The notes beneath the pieces are model-generated. The model worked only from the letters and a program-made list of their open reading frames with translations, had not been told where the DNA came from and did no database searches. The translations under genes were made by a program, and so were the position numbers. From DUAL01 sp036012565 (GTDB taxonomy: Bacteria; Bacteroidota; Bacteroidia; Flavobacteriales; BACL11), in the NCBI GenBank assembly GCA_036012565.1, contig DASCPP010000035.1:1-26982 (forward strand): a DNA stretch of 26,982 nucleotides, read 5' to 3'. How positions within the stretch are numbered: position 1 is the first letter of the stretch; each line of letters begins with the position of its first letter. Below are positions 16,074 through 24,534 of the stretch, in pieces.

Positions 16074-18884
16074 TTATTCTATAACTATTCTTTTCTCTAC
16101 GGTTCCATTATCATAAATATAAAGCAATGTAGTTTCTTCTTTGATTTTTGTTATATCCACTTCTCTACCTAATATATCTGTAATCTTTATTAGTTTTCGA
16201 ATGGCATTTTTTGAATCCATATTATTTAATGAAGATGTGAAAACTTCCTCATACAAAGAGAAATCATCTACTGCTGCCTCAATAAGAGAACCTCCATCCA
16301 AATTTTGTCCTAGATGGGTGCTGTCTGAAGCAATGAATTTTACTCTTACTTGGTTAGTCAAGTTAACATAGTCATTCACTCTAAATGCAAACCGTCTCCA
16401 ACTTTTATCAGATGTCATATTATTCTCAACATATTGCCAATTCACACCATCATCTGTTATCATTACTTGCCACCAATCTGCTCCTGGGTTTGCACCACTA
16501 GGTGGATTATTAGTATACCAACGATAATAAGTGAATACAGGATTAGAATAAGGGGTTAAATCATAAAAAGGAGAAAAAAGAGTAGTATGCCCATCATCCA
16601 CATCATTCGTTCCAATACCATCCAATAATCCTGCATTTCCAGTAAAAGCACATTCATCATTACCAGAGCCAGGGGTATGATCTTCATCTGTTTGTACTAT
16701 AGTGCTTGGATCAGTTGGGTCAGAAAAAGAACCAGTTGGCTCATCAATTTCCCACATACCGGTAGTGGCATTATCATTAGCATCTCCTAACTGCCAAAAA
16801 CCTACATTAGCATCAAAATCTTCAATACCCATAAACTCAAAACCATTCAAAATAAAATACGGTACATTAGCATATTGACTAAGATTAGCTGCCATTGGTG
16901 TAATACCCGAATGTTTACCGTAACTATCCTCTAATAAAAGATAATAAGCTATAAGAGTTCCAGCAGGTTGAGCAGGTATTACCCCTTGATAATTTGTTCC
17001 TCCCACATTATTTAATACTATTGAATTCCATGTAGCTGTATTATTTAACTTATAAAATGCTTTAGCACTACTTAATGCCCAAGCATAAGTAAGTGCAATG
17101 GAAACATTTATTGTAATATCATTATTTGGCACTGCCATCATTACTTGAGTGTGAATGATATTGGCATTGGAAAGTAAAGAGATACCATGCAGTGCAAAAG
17201 CATCTACAATTATTTGGTCGTTGGGTGTTCCATTATATATGTTTCCGTCATTATCATCTGCCATAAGGGTTTCCAAGAGAACATCAGTATAAATAATTCC
17301 TTCAGTTCCAGCTGCACCATCTGGTGCTCCATCGTAAGTATATTTAAATAGATCCATCATTTGCCCCATATTATTAAAACCTAAATACGTATCCCAGAAA
17401 CATCCTGCAATAATTTCACCATCAGCATGTACTTCACCTACTATATCTTGAGGATATACTTTTTTATCAATATCATATCTTCTTACAAAATCATTAGGGT
17501 CTGACATACTCATGCCTTGTCCTAAAATAGGATTCTGGGTAATTGATAGGCCCCAAATATCTGCATACCCTTCATTTAAGGCTCCATTCCACATACCACT
17601 ATTACCATATCTATAATCATTGATTCCATGACCGTATTCATGATATACTACATCTCCTATTTTAGCCATTGAATGACAATCATTGCCTTCTGCATAAAAA
17701 TTGATGCTTCCACCACCATAAAAAGCATTACAAGAACCCGGTTCATCTACATTGGTAGTCATAGGATTATCTAAACTTGTAAAAGTTGGGAAGATTGTTT
17801 TCATATAATCGTGCACTACATTTACATGATAGTATGCTGATCGTTCCTGAGATGTAGCATCATTATCAAAAGAAATGTTGTTTGTTGCACCTAAAGTAGT
17901 ATTAATACTCGGAGTTGAACCACTCGTTTCTACTTTTGACCATAAACCTTCTAAACCATAATATACATTACTTCCTGCATTTGCTGATAAAGTTAAATCA
18001 CCATTCTGATCAGTATAATAAGATGTGCCGTTAACAAATACTCTTAAATTCGCCAAATCTTTTACTGTTGTTGGAACATAAGGTTGCACTGCATATACAT
18101 TCGACTCAACATGCACAGTTGCCATTGGAGGTGTTTCAAACAGAATGGTATTTTTCCGCATTAATAACTCTCCTGTATTAGCGTCTACAAAGCAAAGATA
18201 TTTTGCGGGGCCAACACTTATAGTAGTTTCAAATTCTACTTCATAAATAAGATGATAGTTATATTTATTATTCTTAGGAATTGGAAGAATCTTTAAGGCT
18301 TGTTTCACCTCTACCTTACTGATTGAGTTAGCAATTCCTGAGATTGCACTACTAATTGCATTACTTCCAGAAATAGTTGGGATTGTACTCAAATTAATGT
18401 CTGAAAAAACATCCAAACCAAAAGTAACTAATTCATCATTCTGTGTAGTTTTAAAATACAATTTGCTATCGTGAATCTCTAATCCATTATATTTTTGCTT
18501 AAAATCTAGATATTTATATTTCTCATTTTCTCTTACATCTAAAAGATATAAGTCAGAAACTGGAATATTAAAAGATGATAGCTCATTTTGGATAAATTGC
18601 AATGCTTTATCTTCTATAGTATTTCCTATTAAAAGCTCAATAGGTTCTCCATAAGCCCTATGAGGTTTTAAATTATACTCATTAAAATTAACAAACCAAT
18701 GAGGATGTTGAATTAAAAAATTTTGCCATGCATTTTGATTTCTTAAAGTTTGTTGCAAAGCAATATCAGTAGTTAGTTGTTCTTTAATATATCGAACTTC
18801 ATACTCATCATGCCCGTGATTTTCATATGCAAATACTGATACAGATAGCATCAAAATTAAACAGATAATAGTTGTCTTCTTCAT
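16074..18884 (-). CDS. Secreted zinc metallopeptidase (M4/M36-like) with T9SS sorting domain
   Basis: A 936-residue exported peptidase. After the signal peptide (about 1-19, ending VFA) comes a propeptide with FTP/PepSY-like features (about 70-240; LDFKQKYNGLEIHDSKLYF). The gluzincin catalytic site is intact: HEYGH at 415-419 with the third zinc ligand E438 in NEGYADIWG, 19 residues after the second histidine. This spacing fits M4 (thermolysin) and M36 (fungalysin) peptidases. A region near 690-880 looks like a jelly-roll or MAM-type module. The last 40 residues (ITDILGREVDIT onwards, ending with a basic valine-rich strand) fit a type A T9SS sorting domain, so the enzyme is probably secreted or anchored through type IX secretion. 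The upstream region has only a poor -7 match (TAAATTGC). Confidence 0.88.
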   Translation of the reverse strand: MKKTTIICLILMLSVSVFAYENHGHDEYEVRYIKEQLTTDIALQQTLRNQNAWQNFLIQHPHWFVNFNEYNLKPHRAYGEPIELLIGNTIEDKALQFIQNELSSFNIPVSDLYLLDVRENEKYKYLDFKQKYNGLEIHDSKLYFKTTQNDELVTFGLDVFSDINLSTIPTISGSNAISSAISGIANSISKVEVKQALKILPIPKNNKYNYHLIYEVEFETTISVGPAKYLCFVDANTGELLMRKNTILFETPPMATVHVESNVYAVQPYVPTTVKDLANLRVFVNGTSYYTDQNGDLTLSANAGSNVYYGLEGLWSKVETSGSTPSINTTLGATNNISFDNDATSQERSAYYHVNVVHDYMKTIFPTFTSLDNPMTTNVDEPGSCNAFYGGGSINFYAEGNDCHSMAKIGDVVYHEYGHGINDYRYGNSGMWNGALNEGYADIWGLSITQNPILGQGMSMSDPNDFVRRYDIDKKVYPQDIVGEVHADGEIIAGCFWDTYLGFNNMGQMMDLFKYTYDGAPDGAAGTEGIIYTDVLLETLMADDNDGNIYNGTPNDQIIVDAFALHGISLLSNANIIHTQVMMAVPNNDITINVSIALTYAWALSSAKAFYKLNNTATWNSIVLNNVGGTNYQGVIPAQPAGTLIAYYLLLEDSYGKHSGITPMAANLSQYANVPYFILNGFEFMGIEDFDANVGFWQLGDANDNATTGMWEIDEPTGSFSDPTDPSTIVQTDEDHTPGSGNDECAFTGNAGLLDGIGTNDVDDGHTTLFSPFYDLTPYSNPVFTYYRWYTNNPPSGANPGADWWQVMITDDGVNWQYVENNMTSDKSWRRFAFRVNDYVNLTNQVRVKFIASDSTHLGQNLDGGSLIEAAVDDFSLYEEVFTSSLNNMDSKNAIRKLIKITDILGREVDITKIKEETTLLYIYDNGTVEKRIVIE

Positions 18885-18976
18885 TTTATTTTTTTGTTTT
18901 TAATTGGCTTGCAATTTACCATAATTTAAGTACTGAAAATAATCGAAAGCCAAATTTTCTTTTAATTCTTATTCGT

Positions 18977-19738
18977 TCAAAGTTCAAGAATTAATCCGTC
19001 ATGTGCTGGTTTTATAAAATCTGGTAATTCTTTTACCACCTCATTGTGTAAGCCCATCAAATGACTGATATGGATAATATAGCCTTTTTGGGGGTTTAAC
19101 TCCTCTAACAAATCAACTGCTTGCTGCATGCTTAAATGAGAGATATGCGGGGTTTTCCTAAGCGCATCCAATACAATTACTTTGGCGTCTTTCATCTTCT
19201 CTTTTTCCTTTTCAGTAATAGCACTAATATCCGTTAAATACACGAAATCCTTTATTCGATAGCCAAATACGGATAATTTATAATGCAATGCCTCAATAGG
19301 AAGTACTTCTACTCCGCCAATAGTAAAGGGTTCATTTTTAATATTGTGAATTTTTACTTCCGGCACTCCTGGATATTTGTAGGTAGAAAAAACATAAGGA
19401 AATTCTCTAATCAGTGCTTCCTCTACTTCTGCAGTGCAATAAAGGTCCATGTCCTTTTTGAACTTATAGTTAAAAGCCCTTACATCATCCATGCCCGCTA
19501 CATGGTCCTTATGTTGATGGGTAAATACAATAGCATCTAACTTTTGCACATTTTCTCTCAACATTTGCTGACGGAAATCAGGACCGGTATCAATTACAAT
19601 AGTTTGGTTTTCTACCTTAATAAGTACTGATGTTCTAAGCCGATTATCTTTTGGATTATCAGATTTGCACACCTTGCAATCGCATGCAATTACGGGTATT
19701 CCTTGGGAAGTTCCTGTGCCTAAAAATGTAATTTTCAT
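18977..19738 (-). CDS. PhnP-like metallo-beta-lactamase-fold hydrolase
   Basis: A 253-residue metallo-beta-lactamase-fold hydrolase. The dinuclear metal site is intact: THQHKDH (H74, H76, D78, H79), with further ligands expected in the ALHYK and HISHL segments. It begins FLGTGTSQGIP, followed by the cysteines C19, C21 and C24. That C-x-C-x2-C arrangement matches the structural zinc site of PhnP, the phosphoribosyl 1,2-cyclic phosphate phosphodiesterase of phosphonate metabolism. No C-P lyase genes are nearby, so the substrate is more likely another cyclic phosphodiester or nucleotide. It is cytoplasmic, with no signal peptide. It diverges from the 476-residue conserved gene, and no good promoter was found on its side. 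Confidence 0.85.
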   Translation of the reverse strand: MKITFLGTGTSQGIPVIACDCKVCKSDNPKDNRLRTSVLIKVENQTIVIDTGPDFRQQMLRENVQKLDAIVFTHQHKDHVAGMDDVRAFNYKFKKDMDLYCTAEVEEALIREFPYVFSTYKYPGVPEVKIHNIKNEPFTIGGVEVLPIEALHYKLSVFGYRIKDFVYLTDISAITEKEKEKMKDAKVIVLDALRKTPHISHLSMQQAVDLLEELNPQKGYIIHISHLMGLHNEVVKELPDFIKPAHDGLILEL

Positions 19739-19778
19739 AATACCATGTTAAAAGAAAAGGTAAAATTAACACATTAAT

Positions 19779-19810
19779 TTTGCCTTAGTAAATATATCTG
19801 TATAAATTTG
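19779..19810 (+). promoter_or_regulatory. Promoter of the 476-residue conserved gene
   Basis: TTTG at 19779-19782 and TAAATTTG at 19803-19810 are separated by 20 bases, an exact match to the Bacteroidota promoter consensus. The start codon at 19829 would follow a leader of roughly 13 bases. A frame extension beginning at a TTG at 19808 overlaps the -7 box, so it is very unlikely to be translated. Confidence 0.85.
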
Positions 19811-19828
19811 CGGCTGAAAAATAATAAG

Positions 19829-21259
19829 ATGAAAAAAGCAATCATTTTATCGGCTGACCAAAAAGCTTTACAAGTAAATTTGGATGCTAGAATTTACGGC
19901 ACCTTTATAGAAACTGGCGCAGGACAAGAAGTTGTTCGGCATTTTTTTAGAGCTGGAATGGCATCTGGAACCATTGCTAAAACCATGTCAGCATACGATA
20001 GGGATTTTTCCGATTCCATTTATGGAAAAGAAAAGGATGGTAGATATGTTTGTGAATCTCGTTTGCAAAATATGATAGAAAAGGAATACGGATTATTGGA
20101 GGATCGCCTAGACAGAAAACAGCATAAAGACAAAATGTTTTTTGCTTTTGCAAACACAATGACAACCATCAATCATGAAAAAACCATGCAAGGACATGGT
20201 TGGATGGGAATCCGTTTTCAATTGGATTCTAAAAAAGAAGCAAATAATGTTATTTTACATGTTCGCCTAAATGATGCAGACGCCAGATTGCAGCAAGAAA
20301 CTATTGGAGTTATTGGCACGAATTTGGTGCATGCTTGCTTTTTTAATCATAATAATCCTAAAGAATTATTAAAATCATTATATGATAATTTGAGTAGTGA
20401 TAATATCGAGATAGATATGATAAAAATGACGGGTCCTGATTTCAAAAAAGTGGATAATCGTTTACTAAGCCTTACTCTTGTAAAAGAGAGGATGACTAAT
20501 GTTGTTATTTTTAGTCCGGATGGCGTGAATCAGCAGGCAGCTGATATACTTTACAAAAAAAATATCCTGACAATTAGAGGGAGTTTTCGCCCTGTAACCA
20601 AGGTTAATATAAACATGCTTGAAAATGGGCTTACTAAGTTTTTAGAAAACAAGAGGGTAAAAAAAGAAAATATACAAATTCTTTTTGAGATAACACTATC
20701 CAACCTAAAAATGGAAGGAGAAATAAATGAAAAGGACTTTCTTGACCGTGCCGATATTCTGTGCTCTTTGGGATATACTGTAATGATTTCCAATTATAAA
20801 AAATATTACAAATTGGTGGAATATCTATCCCAATTTACAAGAGCGAGAATGGGTTTAATTATTGGAGTAGATAATTTGTTAGAGATGTTTGACGAGGGCT
20901 ATTATAGAAACCTTAATGGTGGTATTATGGAAGCATTTGGAATCATAGTTACAAGAGATATAAAAATTTATCTCTACCCCTACAAGCCAAGCAATAAAGT
21001 AGAATTACAAAACAGCAGCAATATTGCTATTCACCCACGTATAAAGCCAATTTATAATTATTTTTTCACTAATGGTAGAATTGTAGATTTGAATTACGAT
21101 TCAGAGGTTCTTCATATCTTCTCAAGAGATGTTTTAAGACTTATAAGATCTTGTAATGAAGGCAGTTGGGAACACATGGTCCCTGAAGGTGTTTCTGAAA
21201 TCATAAAAGAAAAATGCCTTTTTGGTTGCATTTGTGATTATAATGTGGAAAAAAATTAA
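19829..21259 (+). CDS. Conserved cytoplasmic protein of unknown function, 476 residues
   Basis: I start it at the ATG at 19829 because the longer TTG frame lies inside the promoter. There is no signal peptide or transmembrane segment. The sequence recalls a conserved Bacteroidota family whose members, from memory, are often labelled 'nicotinate-nucleotide adenylyltransferase' or 'TonB-dependent receptor'. Neither label is supported here: I see no nucleotidyltransferase HxGH motif and no export signal or barrel. Segments that look conserved are NLDARIYGTFIETGAGQEVV near the N-terminus, SGTIAKTMSAYDRDFSD, the GHGWMGIRFQ strand, RGSFRPVTKVNINMLE, and FEITLSNLKMEGEI in the second half. It stands alone between a divergent hydrolase gene and an outer-membrane protein gene. 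Confidence 0.75.
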   Translation: MKKAIILSADQKALQVNLDARIYGTFIETGAGQEVVRHFFRAGMASGTIAKTMSAYDRDFSDSIYGKEKDGRYVCESRLQNMIEKEYGLLEDRLDRKQHKDKMFFAFANTMTTINHEKTMQGHGWMGIRFQLDSKKEANNVILHVRLNDADARLQQETIGVIGTNLVHACFFNHNNPKELLKSLYDNLSSDNIEIDMIKMTGPDFKKVDNRLLSLTLVKERMTNVVIFSPDGVNQQAADILYKKNILTIRGSFRPVTKVNINMLENGLTKFLENKRVKKENIQILFEITLSNLKMEGEINEKDFLDRADILCSLGYTVMISNYKKYYKLVEYLSQFTRARMGLIIGVDNLLEMFDEGYYRNLNGGIMEAFGIIVTRDIKIYLYPYKPSNKVELQNSSNIAIHPRIKPIYNYFFTNGRIVDLNYDSEVLHIFSRDVLRLIRSCNEGSWEHMVPEGVSEIIKEKCLFGCICDYNVEKN

Positions 21260-21307
21260 ACTTTCAAATTATTTTATTGTCAAAGCTTAAACCTAAACTG
21301 AAGAATA

Positions 21308-23770
21308 ATGAATAAAAAATTACTGATTGTACTTTTATTAATACCGATTCTATGTATTGCACAAGATAGAGGACACGGAGGAAGAGGTGGACACTTTAAA
21401 GGGTTTAGAGGGAAGAGTAATTCAAAAAACTACTTTAAAGGAAATATAGTAGGGAAAGTATTTGATAGTAAAACAGGAAAACCACTTGAATTTGCTAATA
21501 TTAGTCTTAACAATATTAGGTGGGACAAAATAGTAGAGGGCACTATAACGGATGAGAATGGTAAATTCTCTATGAATCAAATACGTCCTGGAAAATACCA
21601 AATAAATGTAAGTTATATCGGTTATGATAAAAAACTAATTGATTTTGAACTTACAAAAAAGAAACCGGATGTAAGACTAAAAGATATTCTTTTAATTGCA
21701 AATAGCGAAATGCTTTCAGAAGTTAAGATTGAAGAAGAAAAACCAATTTATGAATCTAAGATTGATAAAATTATTTATAATGCTGAAAATGATGTTAATG
21801 AAGGACTAAATGATGCTACAGATATACTTAGGAAAGCTCCTTTATTATCTGTTGATTTTGAAGGTAATGTAGAATTGAGAGGATCAAAAAACATTAAATT
21901 TCTTCTCAATGGAAAAGCTTCTACATTTTTAACTGGAGACTTAGCCACAGCTTTAAGTATGATACCTGCAGATGAGATTAAAAGTGTAGAAATAATTACA
22001 AGCCCAGGGGCAAAATATGATGGAGAAGGAGATGCAGGAATTGTAAATATTGTTACTAAAAGAACAGTGATTGATGGATATAAAGCAACAATTGATGGGT
22101 CTGTTGGCAGTAGAGTAAATAGAAACTCGTATAATGTGACTTTGGGTAAAGGTAGATTTAATTTGTCAGCTAGAGGCAGTGTACATTATAGTTGGCCAAG
22201 AGAAGGAATATTGAATTACGAAAGAAAAGATTGGGATAGTGATGGAGATACAAATATTTTAACAAATAATGGAGTTAGTGAAAGTCAATGGATTGGCTAT
22301 AGAGGTGGAACAAATTTATATTACGATATTAATGCTTATAATTCTATTGCTTCTGATATTTCTTTTAGCGGAAGGAATACACCATCTGAGAATTCAACTG
22401 CTTACAATTACATAGGAGATACTTTAGAATATAGTTATAACTCTAATGTTAAATCTACAAGAGATATGAAACGAATGGAATGGACTACTGATTACACAAA
22501 AACATTTGATAATGAAGATAAAGAGTTAAGTATATCCTTGCAAATTGGAGCAAAATTCAATGATGAAGATACAGATATCTCAGAGCAAAATGGTTTAATT
22601 CAACTTAAGAATATAAATGATGAGAAAAATATAGAAGAAACATTTCAGATTGACTACACCCACCCAATTAACTCTCATAAAATAGAAATTGGAGGTAAAG
22701 CCATTAATAGAGATCAAGAAATGCAATATACAACTACTTCTGAGGATCCATCTTATGTGCTTTCAACAGAGGTATTTAATTATAATCAGATAGTCGCAGC
22801 TACTTATTTGTCTACACAATGGCAACTTCCAAATGATTTTGGATTAATGAGTGGGGTTCGTTATGAACTTACTCAAATTGCCGGCAATTGGGAAAATGAA
22901 TCACAGAAAGAGTTTAGTGAGTCATATACTAATATTCTACCAAGTTTTACCCTATCTAAAACATTTGATATGGGTAAAGATCTTAAATTAAGTTATAGTA
23001 ATAGGATCTCAAGACCTAGTAGTCAATATATAAATACAAATACGAATAGAACAGATAATAAAAATATAAAAGTAGGAAACCCTGATCTTACTCCATCTAC
23101 AACTCAACAAGTCGAATTAGGGTATAATAGCTTTGGAAAAAAATACCAAGGAAGTTATTATGTCTATTATAAGCAAAGTAGAGATCTTATTGAATCATTT
23201 GTTACATTAAGAAATGATACCTCCATAACAACATATGAAAATATTGGTCAGAATAACAGGTATGGTTTTAATTATTATGGATCTATTAGGTTTGATAAAC
23301 TTACTTTTAGAGGAGGATTTAACTTATCAAGATATGAAGCTTCAGATAAGGCTCTCACAAGTAAAGAAAATAGTGCAATGCTTTATAATTATAATTTTGG
23401 AGGCACATTTGATCTAGGGAAAGATTGGAAAGCTGAAGCATTTGGGTTTTATAGGGGCAGGAATCAAACATTACAAGGATCTTCCACGAGTTTTTCTATG
23501 ATGAGTTTTGGCGTTAAGAAAACTTTTAGAAATAAAAGAGGGTCTTTAGGTATAAGGATCATAGAACCTTTCTTAAAAGATGGTTATAAAGTTTTTAGTA
23601 CTGATATAAATGGTGAGAACTTTATACAGAATAGTGAATCTAAGATTCTCTTTACATCTATAGGGGTTAGTTTTAAATATACTTTTGGGAAGCTGAACTT
23701 CAAGGATCCTAGCAAAAAAAGTAATATTAGAAATGATGATGTACAAGAAGAGAGTAATGGAGAGTATTAA
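21308..23770 (+). CDS. Outer-membrane beta-barrel protein with carboxypeptidase-like and plug domains
   Basis: An 820-residue TonB-dependent-receptor-like protein. The signal peptide (about 1-19) ends IAQ. A Gly/His/Arg-rich segment follows (about 20-40, with GHGGRGGHF). A carboxypeptidase-regulatory-like domain spans about 46-130 (GKVFDSKTGKPLEFANI; GKYQINVSYIGY). A plug-like region covers about 150-260 (DATDILRKAPLLSVDFEGNV, then IPADEIKSVEIITSPGAKYDGEGDAGIVNIVTKR). The rest is a long barrel that includes SYSNRISRPS and PDLTPSTTQQVELGY, as in the outer-membrane beta-barrel family (Pfam PF14905 type). These proteins resemble TonB-dependent transporters, but substrates are mostly unknown. No SusD-like partner is present. 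No convincing promoter was seen in the 48 bases upstream. Confidence 0.85.
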   Translation: MNKKLLIVLLLIPILCIAQDRGHGGRGGHFKGFRGKSNSKNYFKGNIVGKVFDSKTGKPLEFANISLNNIRWDKIVEGTITDENGKFSMNQIRPGKYQINVSYIGYDKKLIDFELTKKKPDVRLKDILLIANSEMLSEVKIEEEKPIYESKIDKIIYNAENDVNEGLNDATDILRKAPLLSVDFEGNVELRGSKNIKFLLNGKASTFLTGDLATALSMIPADEIKSVEIITSPGAKYDGEGDAGIVNIVTKRTVIDGYKATIDGSVGSRVNRNSYNVTLGKGRFNLSARGSVHYSWPREGILNYERKDWDSDGDTNILTNNGVSESQWIGYRGGTNLYYDINAYNSIASDISFSGRNTPSENSTAYNYIGDTLEYSYNSNVKSTRDMKRMEWTTDYTKTFDNEDKELSISLQIGAKFNDEDTDISEQNGLIQLKNINDEKNIEETFQIDYTHPINSHKIEIGGKAINRDQEMQYTTTSEDPSYVLSTEVFNYNQIVAATYLSTQWQLPNDFGLMSGVRYELTQIAGNWENESQKEFSESYTNILPSFTLSKTFDMGKDLKLSYSNRISRPSSQYINTNTNRTDNKNIKVGNPDLTPSTTQQVELGYNSFGKKYQGSYYVYYKQSRDLIESFVTLRNDTSITTYENIGQNNRYGFNYYGSIRFDKLTFRGGFNLSRYEASDKALTSKENSAMLYNYNFGGTFDLGKDWKAEAFGFYRGRNQTLQGSSTSFSMMSFGVKKTFRNKRGSLGIRIIEPFLKDGYKVFSTDINGENFIQNSESKILFTSIGVSFKYTFGKLNFKDPSKKSNIRNDDVQEESNGEY

Positions 23771-23812
23771 ACCTCTTTAAAGAATAAAAGAGATTCTACT
23801 TTTTTAAGTATT

Positions 23813-24334
23813 ATGAGAATTATATTAGAAGAATATACTGAGAAATGGGAAAAAGAATTCTTTCTTCTAAGCAAGAAACTCAAACAGAAATTATCAATTA
23901 AAAAAGATAATATAAAAGTAGAACATATCGGAAGTACTTCAGTTAAAGGCCTAACATCAAAACCAGTTATAGATGTATTAATTGGGATTCCTCAAAATAA
24001 TTTAGACAATTACATAAAACCAATAACTGAATTAGGATTTGTCTATGCTAAAGAATATGAAGATGAATTACCAAATAGAAGATTCTTTTTCAAGAATGAA
24101 AAAAATAAAAGAATTGCACATATTCATTTGGTTGAGTCATCAAGTTTTTGGTACAAGAGGCATATTACATTTAGGAATGAGTTACGAAATAATTCTAAAA
24201 CTAAAATAGAATATGAAAAGTTTAAAATGAGCTTAGCAAAGAAAGAATGGATAAATGGAGATGAATATTCTAATGCTAAAACAAACTTTATACGATCTGT
24301 TGAGAAAAAATTAAAACTTAAGAAAATTTCTTGA
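23813..24334 (+). CDS. GrpB family protein (UPF0157), nucleotidyltransferase-like
   Basis: A 173-residue cytoplasmic protein of the GrpB/UPF0157 family, which belongs to the polymerase beta nucleotidyltransferase superfamily. The diagnostic segment is EHIGSTSVKGLTSKPVIDVLIG, with the G40-S41 motif and D54. Further conserved parts are RRFFFK and AHIHLV in the middle and FRNELR in the second half. The substrate is unknown; some family members are linked to coenzyme A (dephospho-CoA kinase fusions) or found as mobile accessory genes. It has a 42-base gap from the outer-membrane protein gene and sits next to a decayed aminotransferase fragment, which suggests this stretch is a less stable part of the chromosome. 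Confidence 0.85.
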   Translation: MRIILEEYTEKWEKEFFLLSKKLKQKLSIKKDNIKVEHIGSTSVKGLTSKPVIDVLIGIPQNNLDNYIKPITELGFVYAKEYEDELPNRRFFFKNEKNKRIAHIHLVESSSFWYKRHITFRNELRNNSKTKIEYEKFKMSLAKKEWINGDEYSNAKTNFIRSVEKKLKLKKIS

Positions 24335-24355
24335 ATTTTAGAACAAACAGATTAC

Positions 24356-24448
24356 TCAAACAAACTTACGAATACCTTCTACTAAGAGATCTAAGTCCTT
24401 TATACTTGTATATATGTGTGGAGTAATTCGAACTCCTTTTACATTTAA
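24356..24448 (-). pseudogene. Remnant of a class V aminotransferase, C-terminal end only
   Basis: The minus strand encodes about 30 residues ending at a TGA (24358-24356), with GVRITPHIYTS followed by IKDLDLLVEGIRKF. This is the typical C-terminal end of class V aminotransferase/cysteine desulfurase-fold enzymes, where R-I-S/T-P-H-x-Y is followed by a helix of the (E/D)(I/L)D-x-(L/F)-V type. Upstream in the same frame there are two in-frame TGA codons before the MORN gene stop region, and no start codon or catalytic domain. I therefore read it as the last surviving piece of a deleted gene. Confidence 0.6.
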
Positions 24449-24534
24449 ATAATTAACAATTAGTTTTCAAGCTAAAATTTTCACCACTTCTTTCACCACT
24501 AATCAATTTGCTTGTGCTAACTTATAAAGATTAT
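24449..24534. other. Intergenic decay region with a 12-base tandem repeat
   Basis: This stretch lies between the aminotransferase remnant and the MORN gene stop. It contains an imperfect tandem duplication of TTTCACCACT (24479-24488 and 24491-24500, unit 12 bases). In the frame of the remnant it reads as a hydrophobic-basic peptide broken by two TGA codons, so it could be more of the same decayed gene. No confident terminator was found. Confidence 0.35.

Noticed and set aside
24479..24500. 12-base tandem repeat as the start of a CRISPR or satellite array
   Set aside because: Only two imperfect copies exist with no spacer; it is most likely simple slippage in decaying DNA.
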